A DNA stretch of 7,395 nt. Source: Kiritimatiellia bacterium. GTDB lineage: Bacteria > Verrucomicrobiota > Kiritimatiellia > RFP12 > UBA1067. Shown here piece after piece: positions 1-5,830 of this stretch. The notes below the pieces were generated by a model. That model was not told where the DNA came from. It saw only the letters and a program-made list of their open reading frames with translations, and searched no databases. Both the position numbers and the translations under genes were made by a program. The stretch is from the NCBI GenBank assembly GCA_017999015.1, contig JAGOBZ010000156.1, positions 1 through 7,395 on the forward strand, given 5' to 3'. The first letter of the stretch is position 1. Each line of letters starts with the position of its first letter.

Positions 1-83
1 GTCGTCGGCAGCGCCTGCGCGTCGCCGCCTGTCCATGCGGCAAACTCGGCCGCGTCAAATACCTGTGGTTGACCGTTTGCCAT
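1..83 (-). CDS. murF: UDP-MurNAc-tripeptide--D-Ala-D-Ala ligase, N-terminal fragment (partial at window edge)
   Basis: Only the first 27 codons are visible; the frame runs off the left edge. It begins MANGQPQVFDAAEFAAWTGG. The segment VFDAAEFAAWTGGDA resembles the short N-terminal helix-plus-GG start of MurF (generic form: hydrophobic-x-EhAxxxGG). The gene lies 36 bases after the murE stop, exactly where murF sits in conventional dcw clusters. MurF would add D-Ala-D-Ala to the UDP-MurNAc-tripeptide in the cytoplasm. The start is the ATG at 83-81, preceded by a GGCGG sequence 8 bases upstream. An in-frame GTG two codons earlier (89-87) is an alternative, but sits too close to that sequence. 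The call rests mainly on position plus a weak N-terminal match; another Mur ligase is less likely. Confidence 0.72.
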   Translation of the reverse strand, partial: MANGQPQVFDAAEFAAWTGGDAQALPT

Positions 84-119
84 ATTCACATCCGCCCCGA
101 CTGCCTGGCCCTGCCGGAT

Positions 120-1616
120 CTATCGATCCTGCCGACCCGCACCGCCCACCGTACGCGCCTCCTCCGCAACAACCTGCCGATCATCGAACGGCACGGTGCG
201 GTCCGCCAACTCCTGAAACGGCTCGTGGCCCTTGCCCGCCACCAGCACCACGTCGTCCGGCCCGCTCTCGGCCAGCGCCAGCCGGATGGCCGCGCGGCGG
301 TCTGGCTCGACTGCCACCGCCGTATCGGCCGACACACCCTCAAGAATCTGGCCGATGATCGACATCGGCTCCTCGCCGCGCGGATTGTCCGAGGTCACCA
401 CCAGCCAGTCGGCGAGTTCAGCGCAGACACGCCCCATCAACGGGCGCTTCGTGCGATCACGATTCCCGCCACATCCGAAAACAACGATCAGGCGGCCGCG
501 CGTGATTTCACGCAGTGTGGTGAGCACGTTGCGCAGCGCATCGTCGGTATGCGCATAGTCAACGAACACGGCGGCGGGAAGAGCGGTGGGCACGCGTTCG
601 AGACGTCCCCACTGCGGACGCGCCTGCTCCAGCGTCGCGGCCACCGTGTCGAGCGGAACGCCCGCGTCAAGAGCGAGCCCCGCCGCGCACAGCATGTTGG
701 CGATGTTATAGCGGCCGGCCAGGTGAACGCACAACTCGCGACGACCGCCCTCCGGCGCGACCAGCGTGAAGCGGCTGCCGTCGGACGTCACCGACACCTC
801 TTCGGCGCGCAGGTCGGCGGTCGGCGCGAAGCCGCAGGTGACACGGCGCAGCGGAAGCGCCGCGACATACTCGGCCATACGTGCGCCGTAGCCCGCTCCG
901 TCATCGAGGCAACAGACCGCGGCCGCGCCGGGATGATCTTGTGCAAGCTGCGTGAATAGGCGCTGCTTGGCCTGGAAATACGCCTCCATCGTACCGTGGT
1001 AATCGAGGTGGTCTTGCGAGAGGTTGGTGAAGGCTGCGGCCTCGAAGCGCAGGAATGCGGCGCGCTGCTGGTCCAGCGCGTGGGAGGAGACCTCCATCAC
1101 CGCCGAGTCGCAACCGGCGTTCTGCATCGCGGCCAGCAGGCTCTGCAGCTCGCAGGCGTCAGGCGTGGTGCGCGTGGCCGGGATCGTGCGGCCGCCGTAT
1201 TCGACCTGCACGGTGGACAGCAGGCCCGGTGTGCGGCCGCCGGCGCGCAGCAGTTCGCGCAACAGCCAGGCGGTGGTGGTCTTGCCGTTCGTGCCGGTGA
1301 CGCCATACACGCGCAGCGTCTTGGCCGGCCAGCCGTTCAGCGCAGCCGCGAGACAGGCCAACGCGCCGCGGGCGTCATGGACCACAATCGTCTGTTTGGG
1401 CGCATCATGCAACGGCGCCTGCGCCAGCACCGCGACGGCACCCTTGGCCAACGCGGCGGCGGCATAACGCGCACCATCGTCGCGGCTTCCGGACAGCGCA
1501 ACAAAGAGGTCGCCCGGTCTGATTCGCCGCGAATCGCATTGCACGCCGCTGAAGACAAGCACGGCGGGCTTCTCTTTCAAGAAAGGGATCATCTCCGGGA
1601 TATCCGTCAGTTTCAT
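120..1616 (-). CDS. murE: UDP-N-acetylmuramoyl-L-alanyl-D-glutamate--2,6-diaminopimelate ligase (MurE)
   Basis: This cytoplasmic ATP-dependent ligase adds meso-diaminopimelate to UDP-MurNAc-L-Ala-D-Glu. The 498-residue product is of normal MurE length and all three Mur-ligase domains are visible. The N-terminal domain has DSRRIRPGDLFVAL (28-41). The central ATPase domain has the P-loop GVTGTNGKTTT (105-115), TTPD (150-153), MEVSSHAL (174-181) and DHLDYHGTMEAYFQAKQRLF (202-221), in which K217 matches the carbamylated lysine. The C-terminal domain has GRYNIANMLCA (301-311), VDYAHTDDAL (352-361), GCGGNRDRTKRPLMG (381-395) and AGKGHE near the end. DNPR at 410-413 is the family signature for meso-DAP rather than L-lysine. 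Minor departures are WGRLERV where PGRMERV is usual, and HTDDAL where HTPDAL is usual. I chose the ATG at 1616 because AAGG lies 6 bases upstream; the ATG at 1622 directly abuts that AAGG. Confidence 0.97.
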   Translation of the reverse strand: MKLTDIPEMIPFLKEKPAVLVFSGVQCDSRRIRPGDLFVALSGSRDDGARYAAAALAKGAVAVLAQAPLHDAPKQTIVVHDARGALACLAAALNGWPAKTLRVYGVTGTNGKTTTAWLLRELLRAGGRTPGLLSTVQVEYGGRTIPATRTTPDACELQSLLAAMQNAGCDSAVMEVSSHALDQQRAAFLRFEAAAFTNLSQDHLDYHGTMEAYFQAKQRLFTQLAQDHPGAAAVCCLDDGAGYGARMAEYVAALPLRRVTCGFAPTADLRAEEVSVTSDGSRFTLVAPEGGRRELCVHLAGRYNIANMLCAAGLALDAGVPLDTVAATLEQARPQWGRLERVPTALPAAVFVDYAHTDDALRNVLTTLREITRGRLIVVFGCGGNRDRTKRPLMGRVCAELADWLVVTSDNPRGEEPMSIIGQILEGVSADTAVAVEPDRRAAIRLALAESGPDDVVLVAGKGHEPFQELADRTVPFDDRQVVAEEARTVGGAGRQDR

Positions 1617-1622
1617 CAACAT

Positions 1623-1626
1623 CCTT
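1623..1626 (-). promoter_or_regulatory. murE ribosome-binding site (decides the start)
   Basis: The minus strand reads ATAAGGATGTTGATG. The AAGG is 6 bases from the second ATG (1616) but touches the first (1622), which favours the second as the murE start. The two choices differ by two residues only. Confidence 0.6.
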
Positions 1627-1657
1627 ATCTGTGCCCGCAAGGGGTTCGCCGCATGGA

Positions 1658-3382
1658 TTACGGTTGGGCCAGCTCGAGTTCGTCGTCATCGTCAGTAGGC
1701 AAATCTGGCTCAAGTGCGAGATACCGCGCGGTGGCCGCGGCGATCCGGGCGAAAACCGGGGCCGACACAAAACCGCCGGTATGCTGGGGACGCGGCCGCT
1801 CGACGGAGACCAGAACGCTGAAGACCGGATTACTGGCCGGCACGAAACCCACAAAAGAGGCATAGTAATCGGTGCTCGAATACCCGCCGGGCACCGCCTT
1901 CTGCGCCGTGCCGGTCTTGCCCGCGATCGAGAAACCGCCGACCGAGGCGCGTTTGCCGGTGCCGCCCTCCTCGGTGACGCCCATCAGCATCTCTCGCACG
2001 GCACGCGCCACCTCGGGGCGGACCGGCCGGCCAATGACCTCCGGCTTGGACTGCATGACGATTTCGCCGCCGGGCGAGACGATCCGGTCAATCACGTACG
2101 GTCGCATCATGCGGCCTTCATTGGCCAGTGTGGAATACGCATTGATCATTTGGAGGCCCGTCACCGCGATACCCTGTCCGATCGGAATGCGCGTGGGCTT
2201 GAGCTTGTCCCAGTGTTTGGCCCGCGCCAGAATACCGTTCTCCTCTCCAGGCAGTTCGATGCCCAGTTTGCTGCCAAAGTTGAATGCCCTCAAATAACCG
2301 TCCAACTTTTGCGGGCCGAGCTGGAGGCCCATCTTCGCACAGGCGATATTACTGGATTTTTTGAGGGCCGTACTCACTGTGATGCGGCCATACACATGAT
2401 CGCGGAGCGGTTTGCCGGCATAAAACCAAACCCCCTCTCCGACCTCAAACTCCGTCGCAGGCGTGGCCAGCTTTTCATTGAGCAAGGCCGACACCGTCAC
2501 CGCCTTCATAATCGAGCCCGGTTCGTAGACGATCGCCAGCGCATTGTTGCGCCAAATGTCCAACGTGGTTTCCGTATATTTTTCAGGTTCGAAATCCGGA
2601 AAGGAGGCCATCGCCAATATTTTCCCGGTGCTGACATGCTGTACGATGGCCCATGCCGAAAGCGCATCAAATTTTTCAACCGCTTCCTGGATCGCGCGCT
2701 CCACCTCGTATTGGATACGGTGATCGAGTGTCAGAAAGATGTCCGAGCCGGCGATGGGCGGCACATGGATTTTGCGGCGGCTGAAAATCTCACGTCGCCC
2801 GGCATCCTTCTCGCCTTCGATTAAACCGGGCGTCCCCGTCAGGTAGCTGTTGTATTGCTGCTCGATGCCGGCGCCGCCCACACCCATGTTGTTCACAAAG
2901 CCCAGCACATGCGACATGCGCCGACCTTGCGGATAACGGCGGATGACAATCTCTTCAGAAGCCACACCGCTGATCGTTTTCTCATCGGACAATGCCGCGA
3001 ACACACGGTCTTCCAGGCTGATCCCGAGTTTGATATAGCGCGAATCCGTCCGCTTGAACTGGGCCAGCACCTCCTCTTCAGAAAGGTCAAGCTGCTGCGC
3101 CACCGTCTGCGCGATCTGGCGCACGCTGTGCTCCTTTTTGACCGATTTCGGGTCAAGGTAGAAGCGTCGCGCAGGCAGGCTGACCGCCATGGGATACTGC
3201 TTGCCGTTGCAGTCGTAAATCCCGCCGCGCAAACCCAGCAGGACGCGTTTATATTCGCGGCCCGTCACCCTCGAATGGTTCGAGAGATGGAGATAGCAGA
3301 GCTTGGCCCCGAGACCGCAGAACGACAAGAACAGCGACAGCGCAATCAACCAGATGCGAATCTGTATACCGCGTTCATGCAT
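1658..3382 (-). CDS. ftsI: Septal peptidoglycan transpeptidase, class B penicillin-binding protein (FtsI/PBP3 type)
   Basis: The 574-residue product is a monofunctional D,D-transpeptidase that should cross-link septal peptidoglycan in the periplasm. A short cytoplasmic N-terminus is followed by one membrane-spanning segment (about 10-31). The PBP dimerisation domain starts at RGGIYDCNG (52-60) and includes RRYPQGRRMSHVLGFV (148-163) and GIEQQYNSYLTGTPG (172-186). The transpeptidase domain runs from about 215 to 555. Its three active-site motifs are intact: SIMK with nucleophile S290 and K293, SSN at 343-345, and KTG at 489-491. No PASTA domain is present. The C-terminus ends in an acidic tail, DDDDELE (564-570). 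Its place after the ftsL-like gene and before murE supports FtsI over an elongation-type PBP2. The ATG at 3382 has GGAAGG 12 bases and GGTGA 9 bases upstream. Parts of the gene are much less GC-rich than rsmH. Confidence 0.95.
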   Translation of the reverse strand: MHERGIQIRIWLIALSLFLSFCGLGAKLCYLHLSNHSRVTGREYKRVLLGLRGGIYDCNGKQYPMAVSLPARRFYLDPKSVKKEHSVRQIAQTVAQQLDLSEEEVLAQFKRTDSRYIKLGISLEDRVFAALSDEKTISGVASEEIVIRRYPQGRRMSHVLGFVNNMGVGGAGIEQQYNSYLTGTPGLIEGEKDAGRREIFSRRKIHVPPIAGSDIFLTLDHRIQYEVERAIQEAVEKFDALSAWAIVQHVSTGKILAMASFPDFEPEKYTETTLDIWRNNALAIVYEPGSIMKAVTVSALLNEKLATPATEFEVGEGVWFYAGKPLRDHVYGRITVSTALKKSSNIACAKMGLQLGPQKLDGYLRAFNFGSKLGIELPGEENGILARAKHWDKLKPTRIPIGQGIAVTGLQMINAYSTLANEGRMMRPYVIDRIVSPGGEIVMQSKPEVIGRPVRPEVARAVREMLMGVTEEGGTGKRASVGGFSIAGKTGTAQKAVPGGYSSTDYYASFVGFVPASNPVFSVLVSVERPRPQHTGGFVSAPVFARIAAATARYLALEPDLPTDDDDELELAQP

Positions 3383-3406
3383 GGCGCGCCGTCACCTTCC
3401 GCCACA

Positions 3407-3799
3407 CTATTTCGGCAGCGTTTTGACCACACGTTCCGTCGCACTCTGGCTGCGCTTGAAACGGGCGATCGAGAGCTGACCCGCGACCGGTATTCCCGAG
3501 GTGTCCATGCGCACGACTTGATCAGCGGACGGGTATGACATGGCGATTCCGTGCTGCAACATCGCCTCTTCCAATTTTTCCGGCGTGTTCTTTTCGTTCC
3601 AGCGCGCCTCTTCACGGGCATATTCAGCTTCGATCGACTGGAGTTTCTGCTCGTATTTGCGGATCTCCTGACCATCCACGTCACATTTGGAATCCATCAC
3701 CCAATACAGCAGCGCCAGTCCGATCATCAGCATAAAAATGCCGGCAACCGAGCTGGGCACCACTTTCGCATGCACCTGTTTTTTTCGATTCCGTCTCAT
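3407..3799 (-). CDS. ftsL: FtsL-like divisome protein, bitopic membrane protein with coiled coil
   Basis: This 130-residue protein has the architecture of FtsL: a basic cytoplasmic tail (RRNRKKQVHAK, 2-12), one membrane segment (about 17-35) and a charged heptad-like helix (about 44-70). A short region follows, TPEKLEEAMLQHGIAMSYPS (72-91), reminiscent of the FtsL/DivIC pattern in which a small helix precedes a 'hGM..P' turn. FtsL normally binds FtsB/DivIC and helps activate FtsW-FtsI at the septum. Sequence conservation in this family is very low, so the name rests on topology, size and position between rsmH and ftsI. The tail of about 30 residues after the VVRM segment (95-98) has no recognisable motif. 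It starts 53 bases after rsmH behind a strong Shine-Dalgarno sequence, and ends 24 bases before ftsI. Confidence 0.82.
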   Translation of the reverse strand: MRRNRKKQVHAKVVPSSVAGIFMLMIGLALLYWVMDSKCDVDGQEIRKYEQKLQSIEAEYAREEARWNEKNTPEKLEEAMLQHGIAMSYPSADQVVRMDTSGIPVAGQLSIARFKRSQSATERVVKTLPK

Positions 3800-3806
3800 C
3801 TCACAC

Positions 3807-3812
3807 CCTCCT
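3807..3812 (-). promoter_or_regulatory. Strong ribosome-binding site of the ftsL-like gene
   Basis: A perfect AGGAGG lies 7 bases before the ATG at 3799. It is the best Shine-Dalgarno match in the cluster, which suggests efficient independent initiation after the 53-base gap from rsmH. Confidence 0.8.
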
Positions 3813-3852
3813 GTGGGCTGTGGTTGTTTTCATCAATCAAACCGTTTGCCAC

Positions 3853-4803
3853 TCAAACATCCATCCGGCCGCGCGCTGGCGCCTCGCAACGCTGCACGAC
3901 CCGCAGTTTCGCCGAACGCGCCCGCGGATTGGCCTCCAGCTCGTCCGGCTCCGCCTCCAGCGGACGCCGCGTCACCCGGGTCACGGCGGGCAGTTCGCCT
4001 TCCCATCGCTCGCCACCCTGCTGTAGGGAGACCCAACGCCCGGCATGCGCCGCGAAACGCTGCTTGACCAAGCGGTCGGTGATGCTCTCGAACGTGATCA
4101 CCGCCATCCGTCCGCCCGGCTTGAGGAGCCGCAACCCTTCCTCCAACGCCTGTTCCAAATCCTCCAGTTCCCGGTTCACCGCCATGCGCAACGCCTGGAA
4201 CACGCGTGTCGCCGGGTGCCGCGGCCCGCTGCGTCCGCCCGCGGCATCAGCCACCACCTGCGCCAAGCGGCCAGTCGTGACGATCGGCGACTGGCGCTGC
4301 GCGCGCGCGACCGCCTGTGCGATCCGCCGCGCGTGAGGCTCCTCGCCGAGCCTCCGAAAAACGTCTGCAAGGGACTGCACGTCCAGCCTTGCCAGCAGGT
4401 CGGCCGCCGACTCCCCCCGAGTCGTATCCATGCGCATGTCCAGGGGCCCGTCAAACCGGAAACTGAACCCCCGCCCAGGCGTGTCGAGCTGATCGGATGA
4501 CACGCCCAGATCCAACAGCACGCCGTCCACTGCCGCAAACCCGTTCGCCTCGGCCAGGCGCCGCAGCTCGCCGTGAGCTCCGTGCGCCAACACCTTCTCG
4601 CCAGACAACACCGCCAGCCGCGCCGCCGAACGCTCCAAGGCCGACACGTCTTTGTCGATCCCCAGTAACCGTCCGGCTGACCCCGCGCGTTTCAGAATCT
4701 CCGCCGCGTGGCCCGCGCCGCCGAGTGTTCCGTCGATGTAGCTGCCGCCGGGGACTACCGCCAGGGCGTCCACCGTCTCCCGCAACAACACCGGCAGGTG
4801 CAT
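3853..4803 (-). CDS. rsmH: 16S rRNA (cytosine(1402)-N(4))-methyltransferase RsmH (MraW)
   Basis: RsmH uses S-adenosylmethionine to methylate N4 of C1402 in the 16S rRNA P-site region. The 316-residue product is of family length (about 310). MHLPVLLRETVDAL matches the family start. The SAM-binding motif DGTLGGAGH is at 24-32 and the acidic residue of GIDKD at 50. The signature LDLGVSSDQLD is at 97-107, followed by RGFSFRFDGPLDMRMD (111-126). HPATRVFQALRMAVNREL is at 196-213 and LKPGGRMAVITFESITDR at 227-244. In that last motif the family normally reads SFHSLEDR, so E239 stands where His is usual. The frame is open upstream to 4914, but the family start and the GGAGGG at 4807-4812 favour the ATG at 4803. 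An in-frame ATG at 4848 is less likely. The gene follows mraZ after 144 bases. Confidence 0.97.
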   Translation of the reverse strand: MHLPVLLRETVDALAVVPGGSYIDGTLGGAGHAAEILKRAGSAGRLLGIDKDVSALERSAARLAVLSGEKVLAHGAHGELRRLAEANGFAAVDGVLLDLGVSSDQLDTPGRGFSFRFDGPLDMRMDTTRGESAADLLARLDVQSLADVFRRLGEEPHARRIAQAVARAQRQSPIVTTGRLAQVVADAAGGRSGPRHPATRVFQALRMAVNRELEDLEQALEEGLRLLKPGGRMAVITFESITDRLVKQRFAAHAGRWVSLQQGGERWEGELPAVTRVTRRPLEAEPDELEANPRARSAKLRVVQRCEAPARGRMDV

Positions 4804-4806
4804 CGT

Positions 4807-4812
4807 CCCTCC
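4807..4812 (-). promoter_or_regulatory. rsmH ribosome-binding site (decides the start)
   Basis: GGAGGG ends 3 bases before the ATG at 4803; the spacing is short but the match is strong. It supports starting RsmH at MHLPVLL rather than at the upstream in-frame codons. Confidence 0.7.
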
Positions 4813-4855
4813 AGACTGAATCCATTCCAAACAATGATCGCGCGACATTACGGCC

Positions 4856-4888
4856 CCGTCCGGAACACGCGTCCGTCCACCGGACGGA
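4856..4888 (-). promoter_or_regulatory. Two mutually exclusive GC-rich inverted repeats in the mraZ-rsmH gap
   Basis: Two pairings share one arm. The compact hairpin pairs 4872-4878 (TCCGTCC on plus) with 4882-4888 (GGACGGA), 7 bp around a 3-base loop; outer GCGTC/GACGC bases could extend it if a bulge is allowed. The alternative pairs 4856-4863 (CCGTCCGG) with 4880-4887 (CCGGACGG), 8 bp around a 16-base loop. Both cannot form at once. No T-run follows on the minus strand, so this is not an intrinsic terminator. It lies 53 to 85 bases before the rsmH start, where an mRNA structure could affect processing or translation. A regulatory role is inference; such repeats also arise by chance in GC-rich DNA. 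Confidence 0.4.
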
Positions 4889-4927
4889 GACGCCGTGCCC
4901 GCGATCCAAATCACTTGTCAACCCGCG

Positions 4928-4941
4928 CCGGCCTCTGCCGG
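4928..4941 (-). other. Small hairpin just after the mraZ stop
   Basis: CCGGC (4928-4932) and GCCGG (4937-4941) form a perfect 5-bp inverted repeat around a 4-base loop. It begins 6 bases after the mraZ stop codon in the direction of transcription. There is no following T-run, so it is not a standard terminator. It might protect or define the mraZ mRNA end, or be a chance GC-rich palindrome. Confidence 0.3.
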
Positions 4942-4947
4942 ACGCCG

Positions 4948-5427
4948 CTAAAATTCCAGCGCCTCGCACGCCGCCGCCAGCGCCGCCTGATCCACCGTCT
5001 CGGCCTCCGGCCGCAACGCGGGCGACCAGAGCTGGACGCGGTTCATCGCGCCGATCATCACCACCTTGCCGCTCAGGCCAGCAAAGGCGAGCAGCCGATC
5101 CCGGATGCGGATCCGTCCCTGCACGTCCAGCACAGCCTGCTCGGCGTTCTCGCCGAACACCCTCAGCGCCTCGCCCGCGCGCTTGTCGAAGAGCGACCGC
5201 TGCCGCAACTTCTCAAGCCGCCCCTCCATCTCCGCCGGAGGAATCAGGTTCAGACACCGCTCGTTCGGGTCGGGAAACACATACACATAGGCCGGCGACC
5301 CCATCAGATCACGCCAGCCCGAGGGCACGGTCAACCGCTTCTTGGGATCCAAAGCATGGTCAAACCGCCCGACCAGCAAACCCGGTCCGGCAGTCGCCGC
5401 CACGCTCTGTCCACCCGTAAAAGCCAT
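4948..5427 (-). CDS. mraZ: Transcriptional regulator MraZ
   Basis: MraZ is the conserved first gene of dcw clusters and encodes a ring-forming DNA-binding protein that represses or tunes its own promoter. The 159-residue product has two SpoVT/AbrB-type half-sites. The first is GRFDHALDPKKRLTVPSGWR (20-39), the second VLDVQGRIRIRDRLLAFAG (99-117), followed by GKVVMIGAMNRVQLW (120-134). The family motif DxKGR appears as DPKKR in the first copy and DVQGR in the second. About 15 residues precede the first copy, more than in typical members (about 5), which partly accounts for a length above the usual 140-152. The frame is open to 5472, but the ATG at 5427 has AAAGGG 7 bases upstream. The promoter and decamer repeats lie directly before it, consistent with autoregulation. 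Confidence 0.95.
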   Translation of the reverse strand: MAFTGGQSVAATAGPGLLVGRFDHALDPKKRLTVPSGWRDLMGSPAYVYVFPDPNERCLNLIPPAEMEGRLEKLRQRSLFDKRAGEALRVFGENAEQAVLDVQGRIRIRDRLLAFAGLSGKVVMIGAMNRVQLWSPALRPEAETVDQAALAAACEALEF

Positions 5428-5428
5428 A

Positions 5429-5468
5429 CCTTGACCCTTTTTGACACCATTCAACACCTTTCCCCACC
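5429..5468 (-). promoter_or_regulatory. Probable MraZ operator: decamer direct repeats
   Basis: Reading the minus strand towards mraZ, four successive 10-mers are GGTGGGGAAA (5468-5459), GGTGTTGAAT (5458-5449), GGTGTCAAAA (5448-5439) and AGGGTCAAGG (5438-5429). The GGTG core recurs exactly every 10 bp three times, with a degenerate fourth copy. One base then separates the array from the ATG. Known MraZ sites are short G-rich direct repeats at about one helical turn (TGGG-type in E. coli, AAAGTG-type in mycoplasmas) upstream of mraZ. The array covers the spacer, the -10 and the ribosome-binding site, an ideal position for repression. Binding by this MraZ is inference. Confidence 0.72.
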
Positions 5469-5477
5469 GCAAGTCAA
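5449..5477 (-). promoter_or_regulatory. Predicted sigma70-like promoter of the dcw cluster
   Basis: On the minus strand a TTGACT -35 element (5477-5472) is separated by exactly 17 bases from a TTGAAT -10 element (5454-5449). They match the consensus at 5/6 and 4/6 positions. The start of transcription would fall near 5442, giving a leader of about 15 bases that contains the AAAGGG ribosome-binding sequence. The GGTG repeats overlie the spacer and the start region. Confidence 0.6.
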
Positions 5478-5526
5478 TGCCAAATCCCGCCTTAACGTAC
5501 TCCGGTTATTCATCACAAACATCTGC

Positions 5527-5549
5527 TAATAAAGCTTTTACATTTATTA
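5527..5549. repeat. AT-rich perfect inverted repeat upstream of mraZ
   Basis: TAATAAA (5527-5533) and TTTATTA (5543-5549) are perfect 7-base inverted arms around a 9-base centre. The element lies about 50 bp upstream of the -35 of the main mraZ promoter. It could be an operator for a dimeric regulator or simply a melting-prone site. Being entirely A/T, it would be a weak RNA hairpin. Confidence 0.4.
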
Positions 5550-5556
5550 ATGCCAA
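5528..5556 (-). promoter_or_regulatory. Possible second, upstream mraZ promoter
   Basis: On the minus strand TTGGCA (5556-5551) is followed after 17 bases by TTTATT (5533-5528), 5/6 and 4/6 matches to the -35 and -10 consensus. It would start transcription near 5521 and give a leader of about 90 bases running through the main promoter. It overlaps the AT-rich inverted repeat. In AT-rich DNA such matches are common, so this is tentative. Confidence 0.3.
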
Positions 5557-5806
5557 CCGCTTGCAGAAAAAAATTACCCCCAAAAGCCCCACGTCGTTGT
5601 TTTTGCCCCCCGATACCCCCGCGCGGAGGAATGAGTTGGGCTTCATTGGGATTCGGGGTCGATTGGATGTTGGGGACGGAGAGAAAAAAAGGGACTGCCG
5701 GGAAAAATCTGGAACACGAAAACTATCGTCTTCTTTATATTTAGCCCCTTTATTACTTCAGGCAGGTGGATGAGCAAACCGCAGCGAGCCGCCATCACCT
5801 CCCCGT

Positions 5807-5830
5807 CTCTGCGCCTCTGCGTCTCTGCGT
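5807..5830. repeat. Three-copy octamer tandem repeat CTCTGCG(C/T)
   Basis: Three consecutive octamers, CTCTGCGC, CTCTGCGT and CTCTGCGT, are followed by TAAAAAAA. I recall this CTCTGCG(T/C) motif next to an A-run as a dispersed intergenic repeat in several unrelated bacterial phyla; that recollection is not verified here. It lies between two transcription units and codes for nothing evident. Confidence 0.75.

Noticed and set aside
69..959. 296-codon plus-strand open frame
   Set aside because: It lies fully antisense to murE, whose motifs are intact; the translation is Arg/His-rich with no family features, typical of GC-rich antisense frames.
1625..1654. Nine-codon upstream frame ending just before murE (ATG at 1654, TAA at 1627-1625)
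   Set aside because: No ribosome-binding sequence and no attenuation structure; likely chance, although its stop overlaps the murE Shine-Dalgarno region.
1631..2824. 397-codon plus-strand open frame
   Set aside because: Antisense to ftsI, which has all three transpeptidase motifs. The product is low-complexity and matches nothing recognisable.
4916..4921. Perfect TTGACA on the minus strand after mraZ, possible internal rsmH promoter
   Set aside because: No acceptable -10 hexamer occurs 16-18 bases downstream; the sequence there is GC-rich (around GCACGG).
4497..5420. 307-codon plus-strand open frame
   Set aside because: Pro/Arg/Ser-rich frame antisense to rsmH and mraZ and crossing the gap between them.
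5684..5690. T7 on the minus strand after CCCGGCAGTCCC as terminator
   Set aside because: The preceding sequence gives at most a 2-bp stem.
5441..5773. 110-codon plus-strand frame in the intergenic region
   Set aside because: No clear Shine-Dalgarno sequence, no recognisable domain, and its start lies inside the mraZ promoter and operator.
5807..5830. CRISPR-like repeat
   Set aside because: The repeats are 8 bases in direct tandem without spacers, so they are not a CRISPR array.
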